Below are positions 34,715 to 52,199 of a stretch of DNA of 64,000 bases, in pieces. The DNA comes from Diphasiastrum complanatum (Eukaryota; Streptophyta; Lycopodiopsida; Lycopodiales; Lycopodiaceae), in assembly GCA_029204225.1 (NCBI GenBank), contig CM055095.1, forward strand, positions 61,547,910 to 61,611,909, in the 5' to 3' direction. How positions within the stretch are numbered: position 1 is the first letter of the stretch; every line of letters starts with the position of its first letter. Below the pieces are notes generated by a model. The model was not told the DNA's origin and searched no databases. It saw only the letters and a list, made by a program, of their open reading frames with translations. A program made the position numbers and the translations under genes.

Positions 34715-37700
34715 CTCCTAGCGATTTAGGTGAAATAATATGAGACTCAATCTAAGAGGGATTTCCACATGGCTTATGTAATTTCAAGTTTTGTTGTAAA
34801 GTTCGTTTGGATTTTTTGATGGTTTTGAACTATTTAAAAGTGGAAAAAAAGTTGTGGAAGAGTGAATAGTATTGCAATGAAGTAGAGAAATATTGTGTAA
34901 CAAGAACATTGTGTAGACCACAAAGGCATTGCCATTAATTTATTGAATGTAGAATGTGATTGTCTAAAATTGGATGCTGAGATAATTAGCTATCTCCATA
35001 TTTTAGTTGCCTTGGAACTGTGGCATAATGGTTACTAATTTCCTTTTCTTATCTCAAGGATTGAACTCTAATTCAAAGTGTGTGCATGGCCAGAGATATG
35101 ACAACAATAAGAAACATATATGAAATGATTTTGTGAATGCAAATAGAAAATCTTCATTTGATTATTGTTGTTGGTCACGATGTCAGTGTGTCATGCAGGT
35201 TGAGAGCCTAGAGATGCATGCAAGAAAAAGAGAGGGACATGATTTTTGCTATTATGAATTGCAGATTCAAAAGTGCATCCATGCAAGAAAAAAGAGAGGA
35301 TTTATGACTTGCACATGGAGGTGCATCTAAATGACCTAGTTAATGCAATAAAGTCTTAGCAACATTGCAAAGCTTTTTGTGCACACATACCCTTGTAATT
35401 TAAGGCATTGACTTCAATGTTGACTTTCGTAGAAACTCCATTAACTAACTTGAACAATTAGTATTGCCTTTCGCAAGGCAATGCCAAAAACAGGAATGCA
35501 AGGATGTATATATGCTTTGCTTTTGGATCAAGTTTGTATAGCTCTCTCCATACATCTAGACTACACATCCTCGTACACTTGCCAAATTCATGCATGTCTT
35601 CTCTATTCTCACCCCCTTCTTCCACAACCTTCTCACCATTGATGTCCTCCTTCAAACAATCGAAGTTCAAGACATCAACCATTACTCGTTGGTTTTTATT
35701 TGCCCTTCACTTCATCCTGTCAATTGCATTTTTTTATGTCACCTTTCACACTTGTTCTCCACTCATACCCACTACCATAGCTTTAACTGATATCAAATCC
35801 ACCTGCACTAGATCTCATTGACATCACCGTGTAAATGCTTGCCTTAAAAAACCTTTCTCCAATTGGCTTATGATTAGCTCAATGTGCAATCGAGGCTGGT
35901 TTTGAATTGATACTATACCACCTTATCAAATGCAATATCATACTAAATGTGCATTGTGGAATGTGGGAATGTCACCCTTCCATTCAATATGGATGTTGTT
36001 CACACAAACTAATGTCAAGTACTCTCAAATCGAAACCTTTAATATATTTCCAATCCAAATTCAAAGTGTCTTTGAAGGTGCATGTATTCATAAGCAACAA
36101 GCTACCTAGACACCAATTGAATTCATGAGAGCAATAGAAGTAGAAGAAACTACACAAGGCCCCACCACGTAATAGGTTAGTAAAATTTTAAACTTTCAAA
36201 TGGCTTTTATCAATTGAACTCTCTAGTGTACCTCATATGATAGATTCCAAGTATCAAAACAAGGGTGTCTTATATGATGCCAGCTAGGGCGCCACAACCA
36301 TTACCATGGGACCAACGAATAATCAGATTCGAGTGAGCATGTTTAGATGTCAAGAGAAGAGGGGGACATCATAACCTTGATAATAATAAAAAGGCCAATG
36401 TGGACAAATTCAAAGATGCCATTTTTGGAGTATCTTAAGCCACAATGACTGTGGATATGCAACACCAAGTATTGAAATGTTATACCCGATCCCCCATAAA
36501 ACTCCACATTAGTATGTATTTCCATCTGAAAAACCATTGTGAAATTTCAACAGAGTGGATATAACCACTTATGATTAGTTGTACATTTGCTCAATTAATA
36601 GAATAATAAAAATAAATTATTTGTGTGCATTAAAATTTTTTACAAGGGATATCATACATCACCAAATCCACTACTTAGAAAAGTAGTTAAGAATTGCTTC
36701 ACAACTCTTTAGCATCCTATAAATTCATTAGGATAGATTCTTGAAAAAACCTCACTTACATAATGGAATTCAGGAGACTGGTTGTAGTATGCTCTCATTT
36801 ATTGCCATGTTGTGATTACTTTGTCTCAATGTGTCGATGTATTGGAATGTTGCCAAAAAATTGAGTGACTTCAATATTCGAGCTCCTTATTCATGCCACT
36901 AGGGGACAAAGCAACCAAACACATAAATTTGACAAAATATGGATTTGGCTATTTAAGTGCCAAGTTTGGATGATCCTCAAGAAGAACTCCAAATGCAATA
37001 GATGTATTACATCATTGTAAACCTGGAAGAACCCTAGTGTGTGACATGGGATTGGCACTCTCTGGCATTAGGGGCAACATTTTACTCTTCCACGAGTTAT
37101 GTTGAAGGGTAACTAGATTGACAAGTATCAATAGAGCACGTGAAATTCTAACTGGTAGTCCAAGATTGTACTTATGTACATATAAGCCCAACTTGCAGGC
37201 TTTTAGAGGTAGCACTAGTATTTCAATAGAAAAATGTCTGCAATTAAGATAGAAGCTCAAGCCTAAGTATGGCTATTTTTGAAATCTTGATTTAAATTAG
37301 GATCCACTAAGGACCAAGAAGGTCGTGGAACCTGAAAAATGGAGTGCCATACTAATGTGAAAATTGCAAAATCGTCTTGACTAGTTTTGGTCATTTATGC
37401 CATAGTTTGGCATGGCAAGTGAAACAAATGTTGTCCTATTTATCTAGGCAGCATCTACCTATGTGCACCATTTTGCATCTGCTCAAGTGGCACCACATTG
37501 GCATTTTTATGAGGAATTCCAACACGTTCACCATTGTCATGTCCAATAGAAGTGATCACCCCAGCAAAATTTGAATAGGATGATTACAACTTTGAATGCC
37601 AAATGTAGAAGTAATGAGTCCAATCACACCTATGTACAAAAAAGAAGTGATGACAATGCAACTAACTAAAATGTGGATGATGAGATTGAATGGTAATAGT

Positions 37701-38395
37701 TGGATTACATCTTTTGAATCCTTGAATTCTATCATAATGATAGATAAAAGTAATGTGATTCTAATATAGATCTCCGAATTGAGTGGTCGATTGGAATGAG
37801 ACATTCTAAATTATGGACAATTTGGTTGAGTGGTCCAAAGTTGGACTAAATTGTAATCTAAATAACTTCAACTACTCTAATGCTTGATTTGAATGGGCTT
37901 GATAATAAATATCCAGCCTCTTGACTGAATGAGAGATGCCCTTCCAATTCTATGAAGGAGATCCATTTGCATTGGATCTATTTGAATAAAAAAAACTACA
38001 TGAATTATTTCTGAAAAATAGCTTCAGCAATGTACACAATGCTTTTATAACTCTTTCCAAAATTTTGACGCAATAAATGGTAGACTAAGATATATTCTTC
38101 ACAATTAGAATCTTCCCTATTGTTTCGATTCTTACCTAATCACAACTTGAAGCTAAATAATTAAACAATGAGAGTGACAAATAATAGAATCGCTAAATTA
38201 TGTCATCCATGCTAATCAATAAAATAGTATAATTACAATATTTCTCTTTCAATGATGGATAGGCAAATGCTGCCCAAATAAGTAGATCAAAGTTTATTGG
38301 GATTTTTCACAGAAGAGCTACTCATTTTGCTCATTTCGATGTAAACGAAAATGAAGCTTCAACAGGGGCTGTTGGATTTTTCAAAAGAACCAATA
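34713..38395. other. 3.7 kb without a supported gene
   Basis: AT-rich, no recognised domain on either strand. Short frames near 35504-35821 (plus) and 35458-35682 (minus) overlap each other and match nothing I know. The stretch 37012-37804 has frames of under 85 codons only. Confidence 0.4.
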
Positions 38396-39277
38396 CATTA
38401 GAGAAAATATGGGCCCAAAGAGGGCCCTATAAGAAATGCCATGTAGGAGAGAGAAAAATAAAATAAAGTTATTAAAATATCATTTTCTAATTTCTTTACG
38501 CATCTGCCCACACTACTCTCCATGAAAATGAATGTACCTTATTTTAGTCACATCAAACTTCCTCCTCCTCCAAATTTTTATACATATGTCAAACAAGTGT
38601 TTATTTTAGCACCATCTCCAGCTCTGTTATTGTGATTGTGTTTGTTACTATACTATTGTACTGATGACAAAGCTTTATCATCTTCATGTGGATCTGTCAC
38701 CAGAATATGCTCCGCTCAGGACAAGAAATTCAAAGCAACCCAAATTGTGAACTTTTGATATGATCGGATAACCTAAAGCATATAGATTTATGTTCATCAT
38801 GAACATTGTATCCTATTGATTCGTATTCATTGCAACATCCGGATTTTCATTTGGTGAGTCAATCAATAATATATATGTGTAATGGCAAAAATGGCCTTTT
38901 GGGTTACTGTGAGAATTTGATGATCTATGGGAATGCACATTCAATGCAAAGAATACATTATTTGGAAGAGAGATTAAGGAAAATATCAAAGGAGTGCGAA
39001 GGAAAATTTACAAAGTTGAAAACTTGTTTGGAAGAAAATGAGATGTTCAAAAAGGAGATCCAAACGTTGAAATCTTCTTTGCGTCATTTTACAACTAGTA
39101 ATGATGAGATGAAAACTACATTTCAATCCATGCGTATATCATATTTGTCTCTTGTGAAAGATATGGATGTGCTCAACAAAAAGGTCAAAAACAACAAGAG
39201 GAAAAGATTGCTAACCAAGGATGTATGTGATCTATCATCCAGAGGAGGTTATCGAAAAAGACAAATTCATGCTTTCA
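38396..39277 (+). pseudogene. Coiled-coil basic protein gene fragment, copy B
   Basis: This is an inverted relative of 331-1327. MTKLYHLHVDLSPEYAPLRT starts at 38668, but two nonsense changes against copy A (TCA to TGA near 38752, and GGA to TGA near 38800) break it. From 38806 the frame is open for 158 codons: YPIDSYSLQHPDFHLVSQ, then SMQRIHYLEERLRKISKE, a coiled coil of about 60 residues, and a basic tail (KNNKRKRLLTKDV...YRKRQIHAF). The coding stretch ends at TTTCAA|GTAAGTTATAG, a good splice donor, and copy A stops matching at just that point. This suggests an internal exon boundary of a larger gene. Family not recognised. Confidence 0.6.
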
Positions 39278-39551
39278 AGTAAGTTATAGCTTATTTGGTT
39301 TAATATTGCTTGAACTTTTAGATTCAATCATGATCACTAGTTCTGTTATTTATTAATTTCAACTACTGATTTGTTTATTGTGCTGTTGTGAATACTATGA
39401 TTGTCCTAAAAGACAAATCCAAGTAGATTGAGACAATATTCATATTTTGAGACTTTTTACCACCTAAAATTGACAAGTTAGGGTGAATAAAAGTGAGAAA
39501 TTTAGGAGAAAAATGGCTCTTGGTTTGAAAATTGTGTTGCATTTCTTGAAA

Positions 39552-39700
<149 letters not shown>

Positions 39701-39947
39701 TGGATGCTCCTTTGTTCAGTCTTACCCTATTGCATTGAACAAAAAACATGGACAGATACTGACGTACCGCTACTTCATACTTACAAGGTTATTATTGTTG
39801 TACCCTTGCATATGATGGAGTTCCATTTTTTTACTTAGAAGGTTTCCCACAAATATTTGAAATGGTTTGGTCCGTTTAAAATAATTTGGAGGGAAATAGA
39901 ATTTCCCACTCCCACTCTCTCCTTCCAGGTTACTACCTTATTGGGCA

Positions 39948-40069
39948 CTATAAGTACATGCTTTTTTCAACCCTTTTTGCTTTACAACATCAGTGAAGAA
40001 CTCTGCTCCTCTGATACTCGCTGAAAGTGCGCCCTACCTACCTACGGATCAGCGATTTGATAGCTTACG
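39948..40069 (+). promoter_or_regulatory. Possible Pol II promoter and first exon
   Basis: A TATA-like CTATAAGTA (39948-39956) is followed 25-40 bp later by pyrimidine-rich sequence and then by CTTACG|GTATGT (donor at 40070), a strong plant splice-donor match. No ATG-led coding frame of note lies between. If real, this would start a spliced, probably non-coding transcript running through the hairpin-motif ladder at 40211-40736. Confidence 0.3.
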
Positions 40070-40210
40070 GTATGTATTTGCTTCTCTCTTACATCATGTT
40101 TGTATTTACTCTACTTTTCGGAGGAGGTTGCTTTAATAATGATTTGCTTTGATATGCCACTCATCTCTCTAAACCATGTAAAGGTTGTGATAGGGCAAGA
40201 ACACATTGAG

Positions 40211-40736
40211 GTCCAGGGATGGACAACAATGTCACTTTTTGTTTCTTGAAACCATCCACCCTGCCTCAATAGGCAGCGATGGACAATTGTGGTTATGTGA
40301 TAATTTTCTGAAATTGCAGGTGATAGTAATGATGTAACCACGAATTTTCCAAGCTTTTGCTTGCTCCTTATGGCTCAGTGAGCACCGATGATGGGCTGCC
40401 TCACTCCTGCACATACTTTATGTCTTTTTTTTATTAGGAATGGGCGTTGTCCAGTGACGAATAGATCGCTGAAATATTTCTCATAAGATGAAGATGTATC
40501 AATAGTGTTATGTGCTATCCAGCGATGGATTGCATGGGCATGATAGACTCACATTTAATCACCAAATCTACATATAGAGACCATGTTGTCCCAGCGATGG
40601 ACATGAGGGTGGTCTCCTCTTCAGATGATAATACTGTAAATTCATGCATGGCTAACTGTCCAGCGATGGACCTTGAACTCGTGCTATCTGTTCATAGAAT
40701 TCTTCACTTTATTAGCCTCCTCCAACCAGCGATGGA
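40211..40736 (+). repeat. Ladder of short hairpin motifs (CCAGCGATGGA) at ~68-bp spacing
   Basis: Copies of TCCAGCGATGGA or close variants occur at 40213 (CCAGGGATGGA), 40273 (GCAGCGATGGA), 40384 (weak), 40451 (CCAGTGACGAA, weak), 40519, 40591, 40660 and 40726. From 40384 on, spacing is 67, 68, 72, 69 and 66 bp. Each good copy can fold as a 4-5-bp stem (TCCA/TGGA, or GTCCA/TGGAC at 40211 and 40658) closed by GCGA or GGGA, which are GNRA-type tetraloops. The intervening ~57 bp are not similar to each other, so this is not an ordinary tandem repeat. The spacing is not a multiple of three, which argues against coding. Confidence 0.6.
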
Positions 40737-43560
<2,824 letters not shown>

Positions 43561-43599
43561 CAAGGCCCTGAATGTGGCGTTATTAGCCACACTCTCTCC

Positions 43600-44962
43600 C
43601 TTCATTGCCCTTCAGAAGCAGAAAGAAGACTCCCACTTGGGCTTTGCTTGGTCTTAGAGTGTTCTTCAAAGTAAATATTTTGATTCCTCGCAATTCCAGC
43701 CGATTTAGATGATGCCATTAGCATTTTGTAGTAATTCTTGCACAAATATAGTTTGACATTCTTAATGTGTGACATCCGAGGCAAAGCATGTGGCTCTTTA
43801 CCACAATTGTCCATTTGCAAAAACAACTTCAGTGGTAATGCCACAGTTGAAGTTCCACTCTAATCCGGACTTACTTCTCCATTATGCACATTTATTGATG
43901 TGTCATTGCTTGCATGTCGTAAATCCTTTCCAATGTTATTTTTCTCAAACCAAAGCGAATTCTGTGTCGAAATATTTTTGTGCAAGTCTTGCAATTTCTC
44001 CTACCAATTTTTTGGCATGTGAAAGGGACCTTTGAGACAACAATGCATCAACTTGGTGATTCAAACTATCTCCTTTGCTGAATTTTTTTGCATTTGATCT
44101 TATGCTTGCATTGAATCTTGATGGTGTATTCTTTGAAATCTTGCAATGTCTGGACTGCAACTTTGGCATCTCTGACGACTCATCACATCCAAAGACTTCC
44201 TCCGGTGACAAGGCCCTCCTCTTGATCGAGCTATCACCTTGTAGCAGTGGAAAACCATTGCTCATTTGCACGTATGGTATGGACCATCGATACACATGAT
44301 CTTCTTCTAGTTGTGTGAGATATGCTGGGCATTGACCACCAACAATTGTCTTGTATACAATTACACCAACCGAATCCACACCCAGCTACTCATTGCCCAC
44401 AATGTCATGTGGTGAAACAAGTGACACAATAGCCCAGCTGCTCATTGCCCACAAGCGACACAATAGCCTTTCCTAGAGTAATGGATTCATCCCCACATTT
44501 ATGTACCAATTAAACCTGTCTTCCAATTCAATCCCTTCGTTGAATGAAACTGTTACATTCCTTTCTTTTGGATAAAATCGTTGTTCCTGTACATTTATCT
44601 TCAAAATTTGTCCTTTCAAAAACCTCCTCCTGTATCCAAGAATTCCTCTGCTTTTGCCAAGCAATTTTGTCATCAAGTTCTCGAGCAACAATAGTGCTTG
44701 AGACATCATCAATGCAATGTTTTTCCATTTCAGAAAGTGACCACAACACATAGGTACCAATGGCCTCTTCTATCGTCTCAGCACCCATTGCTAGAAAAGG
44801 GAGCTTTGCATCAAGTTGCATGCCTTTTTTCACACTCACGCATGCCATGCCATCCTCTATTCTTTGAAAGTGATATAGATCTCCAACACATGTGCTTTTA
44901 ATCTTGCCCAAGGCTAACAAAACTCCATGTGATTGCAGATCCACTAGGTCTCCAACCACAAC
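43600..44962 (-). pseudogene. En/Spm (Tnp1-like) transposase-related gene, degenerate
   Basis: The minus strand enters after a splice acceptor TTTTTCAACCAG|GTT at 44962 with VVVGDLVDLQSHGVLLALGK, then HFQRIEDGMACVSVKKG and GAETIEEAIGTYVLWSLSE. This order (value-added beta strands, then the 'TI.EA.G.YV.W' signature) is typical of the plant Tnp1/En/Spm-like domain. A frame change near 44600 leads to VSFNEGIELEDRFNWYINVG, and the frame continues from 44379 (DSVGVIVYKTIVGGQCPAYL) to 43945 with a basic, serine-rich tail. A last short frame reaches 43602. A ~45-bp tandem duplication (CCCAGCTACTCATTGCCCACA) lies at 44379-44458. It is probably a dead CACTA-type element part. A domesticated gene with unrecognised introns is possible. 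Confidence 0.55.
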
Positions 44963-45504
44963 CTGGTTGAAAAAGAACATTAGCATATGCGCATACATGA
45001 ACAAGTAAGTTTGACAAAACTAACACTCATTAAATCGCAACATCAACAACACATTTATTATAAAACCTAGCCCACAACCTGTAATTGTCAAGTATAAGCC
45101 AGTCTGCTCAGTACTCACTAATGTCTCAAGAATGGTACCGTAGAACTAAAGAATGACATGGCCTATGCAACAACTGTTTGGCCGCACAGGATTATCAACT
45201 TTGTATAGAAAATAGTGGAATGTTGTAGTGTAGAGGGTGGAATAAGAAAACTGGTACACGTATCAAGTGAAGCATCAAGTGGCTTAAAGTGAACTAACGA
45301 GTAGATTATATCTTGGCACAAAGGCATTTTTGGTACAGAAGGTGTATTATGGTGCACAAGGATAAGTATCAATGGATGGAGCTTACTAACCCACATTATT
45401 TTCCGATTCAATGTTTGACGAACATGCACACACACACACACACACACACACATGTCCAAATTATACACCCCTGGCAATTATAGCAAGCCTGACAAAGGAA
45501 TCAT
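44963..45504. other. Intron-like or flanking sequence with (CA)13
   Basis: A CA run lies at 45426-45452. The part next to 44962 may be intron of the Tnp1-like gene. Nothing else seen. Confidence 0.4.
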
Positions 45505-47450
<1,946 letters not shown>

Positions 47451-47789
47451 AAAAAAATGAGAGACTGGAAGCTTAAAAAGTGGAGAAATAGTTTTGCTTG
47501 TTCATAGCCATAGATATGTATATATTTACAATGATGGAGAACTCAAGGAACAGTGGCAAAATAAATTTATAATATGTTATATTTGCCAATCCATGGGATT
47601 TGGCATTGCTAATTAGTTAAAATAAATGTATAGTAAGTTATATTTGCTAATCAAGTACTGCTAATTCTATTTAAGTTGTGTCCTTCTAATAGACAAGGCC
47701 AATTGTAAACTAGAAGATATGATTGTAAATATTAATACACACGAGTCTATTAAGCTATTCAATCAAACAAAATCTTTGAGGCATATTAA
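47451..47789. other. Non-repeated centre of the inverted array
   Basis: About 340 bp with no similarity seen to either arm; it would be the loop if the arms paired. Confidence 0.5.
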
Positions 47790-48870
<1,081 letters not shown>

Positions 48871-49440
48871 TGAAGTCTTATGTATTACTAGTAACATATT
48901 TGATGACTAATGTCATCAAATATATTAAACAATTTGTTTAAAAATGTTTGTCTTGAACGTTTTTGGTGATACTTGACATATTGTAGCCATAGCCAATTTT
49001 GTATTTTTGCTCTAATCTAATGTGGTATATAGACTCCTTGTATTTACTAATAGGATGTTGTTCCATTACCAAACTACTAGGCTTTAAATGAACAATTCTT
49101 TGTGTGATCAAATTTACTCTAGTCTTGTATTTTTGGACTTTGAACAAAGATTGTTGTGTTATTAAAGAATTTTTTATGTTTCCTAAAAAACAAAATATCT
49201 TTCAAACCCTAATCAATGAAACTACCTAATGTAGTCCCAAAAATACTAGGTTTGAAATACACAAAGTCAAAAATAGTAATGGTCATGACTCATGAAAAAT
49301 TCAAATGAATGATTTCTTTATCATGTCAATGAGTTGTCGTTAGAACATAGAGTGCTGGAGGAGTGCTAGAGTTGGGGGACAAATTGCATACTTTTTTTTT
49401 GGACACTTTCACTATAGTCTTAAACAAAATTAGATCCAGC
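48871..49440. other. Non-coding, nothing recognised
   Basis: AT-rich sequence between the inverted array and a copia leader. Confidence 0.3.
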
Positions 49441-49963
49441 CTACTCGAGCAGTGCTCGAGTTCTAGCCATTTCTTCTGCCCTCTCTATATGAACGCTTGT
49501 GCTACAGTGATTTTAGCTCAACTTGACAAAGTGGCTTTTTCACCTTTTTACCGCAAATCTGCTAGGTTAACTGTCTGGAGACAAATCTCTGACATAAACC
49601 TCAGAATCTCTCCATGGTTGATTGACAGTGTGATTAGCTTCCTTCCTGTCCTTACGGCATCCAAAACGGTGCACAAACAGCGAAGAAATCACCAATTATG
49701 TATAAAAACCGTAACCCCAAGTCCGGTTTCAATTTTCAGCTGGCTTCAAAATTGTCAATTTTTCACCAAATTTTTCCCCATCTAATGTTATGCACAGGCT
49801 AATAATCCCTCTGCTGAGCTTAGCAAGCCTCTATAAATTAGAAACCGTGCACCAGTGCTTCTCTTTCCGTCTTCAACCCGCCGTAAAACCCCGAACTCTC
49901 AGAAGACAGTTCTCCCGAAGCTCTCTTCAACTGCGACACTGTACTGTGTACACTCCCTGTACG
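49441..49963 (-). other. Copia leader containing the CTCGAG palindrome
   Basis: Minus-strand sequence downstream of the primer site at 49964-49975, with no clear gag. Near its end (49443-49463) it carries ACTCGAGCACTGCTCGAGT, the same palindrome that organises the array at 45.5-48.5 kb, here right after ATGGCTAGA. Confidence 0.5.
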
Positions 49964-49975
49964 GCTCTGATACCA
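49964..49975 (-). other. Copia primer binding site (tRNA-iMet)
   Basis: TGGTATCAGAGC on the minus strand, preceded by a ~10-nt spacer AACTCTAAGT. Confidence 0.85.
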
Positions 49976-49985
49976 ACTTAGAGTT

Positions 49986-50260
49986 TGCTTTGCACAGGAA
50001 CACAGATCATGCTACACAGTAACACAGACAGAAAATCACTCTTCTCAGCAAGCTCACATAGCAACTGTATTTCTCAAAATGAAATTACACTGTACATATA
50101 GTTGTTCACTCAGGCAACCCATGCATGACCCAGGTTGCCGTTGGCGGACGTGTGTCCCGTCGACTTGCCTCGTGGCGAGGCCAAATGATCCTTATCCACT
50201 GATAGGACCCACTTACAGTCACACAATGATTCTAACTTTAATTCTAGCTAGTTTGTCACA
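49986..50260 (-). repeat. Copia 5' LTR (~275 bp)
   Basis: The minus strand starts TGTGACAAACTAGCTAG at 50260 and ends ...GCACAGG-side ...AAAGCA near 49986, just before the primer site. A TATA-like ACTATATGTACAG lies inside. No partner LTR is present in the window. Confidence 0.55.
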
Positions 50261-50309
50261 ATAAGATGCATTCAAGAGATATCGAATCTCCAATAACTTT
50301 ATTGATGAT

Positions 50310-51678
50310 ATGTGTAGTCATTGTCCATCTTGGTGTGAGACAGCCTCCAGAAGGGCTGTTAAAAAAACTGACCCGCCTACAATTGTTCACTCATATTTGA
50401 AACCAAAATATGATTTGATCGAACATAAGGTGACGACTAATCATTTGGAGCCATGGGTGATATCGTACACGGGCAATAGGTTTCAGTGCTTGGAAGATGG
50501 ACATATTGGAGATATCAAAAAGAAAATAAGTTTGGATGTGGTTGATGCATCGCATGATTTGAATGACTGTTGGCCACATGAATCATTTTTGAAATTTTTC
50601 TTGTACAATTGTTGAATCAACTACAATGGAAAGATTTTATCTGGTGGCATTCATCCATACAACACAATGCTTGTATGCCTGTTTCCAAGCATTAAACTCT
50701 TTGTCATTAAATATTCACGTTGAAATTGGTACATATACATATTTGAATCATATGGCACATTGAGTGAATTGTGTCAATCTGGGTTTTTTTTCGTGTTGGT
50801 CCATGAATTGAACCTTTATATGTTATATTGGATTTGAATGGAGCATTAAGTAAAAGTTGGGATAGAAAGCCTCCTCTGTCAAATTATCACGAGGGAAAAT
50901 GGTTGCAACTTCGACCTGAATGCTTAGAGCTCTTGGCGAAGTAGACATCAATTTGCAGGGTTGGAATATGGTCAACCATGGTATTTAGAAATACCCTGAA
51001 GTCTTATTGCTACATTGAGCAAAAATTTGGTTGCAAGCTGCCATTGTTCATGCTCTGGTCTCAAGAAAATTGCTACCAAACTGGTCTAATGAGACCTGAT
51101 AACAAGCATGTTTGTGCAAGCTTCAAGCCTTTGGCTAGTGTAAATTACACGATCAAAACACAATCCTCATCGACAATTCACCTTACAAAGCTTGCAAGAA
51201 TCATGCAGGAAAGTGTGTTTTTCCATTTGTATTTGCTGGTTGGGATGGCCAAAGTGGTGACGACTTTTTGTTGCAAGAGCTTTGGCCATTACTAGATGCA
51301 ACAAAAATGCAAAAGGACATTCGATCTTATATAGTATCAAATTGTATTGGTCAGGCACCAATATCAGAGAGTCATGCACAGTATAGGTATTTATGGCCAG
51401 TCATGAAAAAACTCTGGCATCAGGGACTGACATCCCCTGTTTGTAGAAAGGAGAGTGAAGAAAGTTCAATCGAAATCAGATCAATTTTTGAAGAACTGAC
51501 TGCAGATCAACTCTTGAAATTGGGACAATGGCAAAGTAAAGAGAGACTACTATCTAGGGGAGAAGCAATGGTATTAGCTACTATTGTTGGGTATACGTGG
51601 CCAACAGCTACTGAGCAACAAGTTTTAGCACATGTTCATGAATTGATGAAAAAGTTTCATGGAGAAAGATGTCTTTGA
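50310..51678 (+). pseudogene. Unclassified transposase-like gene, N-terminal and middle part
   Basis: 50310-50615 is an open stretch with MCSHCPSWCETA (C-x2-C...C) and HLEPWVISYTGNRFQCLED; no named domain was recognised. After a broken interval, ~51150-51678 reads ILIDNSPYKACKNHAGKCVF, then PFVFAGWDGQSGDDFLLQEL, with a frame change inside. A long open tail follows: LWPLLDATKMQKDIRSYIVS, LWPVMKKLWHQGLTSPVCRK, DQLLKLGQWQSKERLLSRGE. The 'ID..PYKACKN..G.C.FPFVFAGW' part resembles the first catalytic-Asp strand and following strands of RNase H-fold transposases. That is a pattern judgement, not a database match. An intact acidic/helical C-tail ends at 51678. Confidence 0.4.
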
Positions 51679-52189
51679 AAATGATGTTTTTGGGAAATGT
51701 TTGTGTACTGTATTTTTAGTGATTTTTGAATGCCAGATGAGACTTTCTATGAGATGAGACATTTATTCAATATTAAAAGGTTGTAGAAATGTGTATTTGA
51801 ACTTATCTGAGTTTGTGCAGTGCATTGGTAATATTTTTGTGTATAATAAAGTTAACCACTTATTTTGCAAGTAAAAACAATACTTCCAAATCGTGTTCTT
51901 TTGAAGTTGTAAATATTTCATGAATTTTGTTTGTGTGACATCGCGAAAGTTTGGGTTAATCTTCAATATTTTTATTCTAGACACAAAGTCAAGGAGGTCC
52001 ATGTTCTAGATTCATTGAATTATTAGATACTTGTCTACTGGTCTACTGGAACCAATCACTTTGGGTCACCTATTGTAGTTAATTGAATTTTTGCTAGTTA
52101 ATTAAATTTGATGTATATAAAATGAGACTAAGAATAGTCTCAATTTATTTGGATTTGTCTTCTAATCTCTATTGATAGTTTTATGAACA
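51679..52189. other. Non-coding interval, possible intron or spacer
   Basis: AT-rich, between two coding-like blocks. No clear splice pair was identified. Confidence 0.3.
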
Positions 52190-52199
52190 TTATGTTTGC

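Noticed and set aside
35458-35821. Overlapping frames on both strands
   Set aside because: They contradict each other, are under 110 codons, and have no known motif or splice context.
40211-40736. CRISPR array
   Set aside because: Repeats are only ~12 bp and imperfect, spacers ~57 bp, the setting is a plant genome, and there are no cas genes. Kept only as a structural curiosity.
40211-40736. Clustered C/D-box snoRNA genes
   Set aside because: Spacing is about right, but no unit has a proper RTGATGA C box paired with a CTGA D box and terminal stem.
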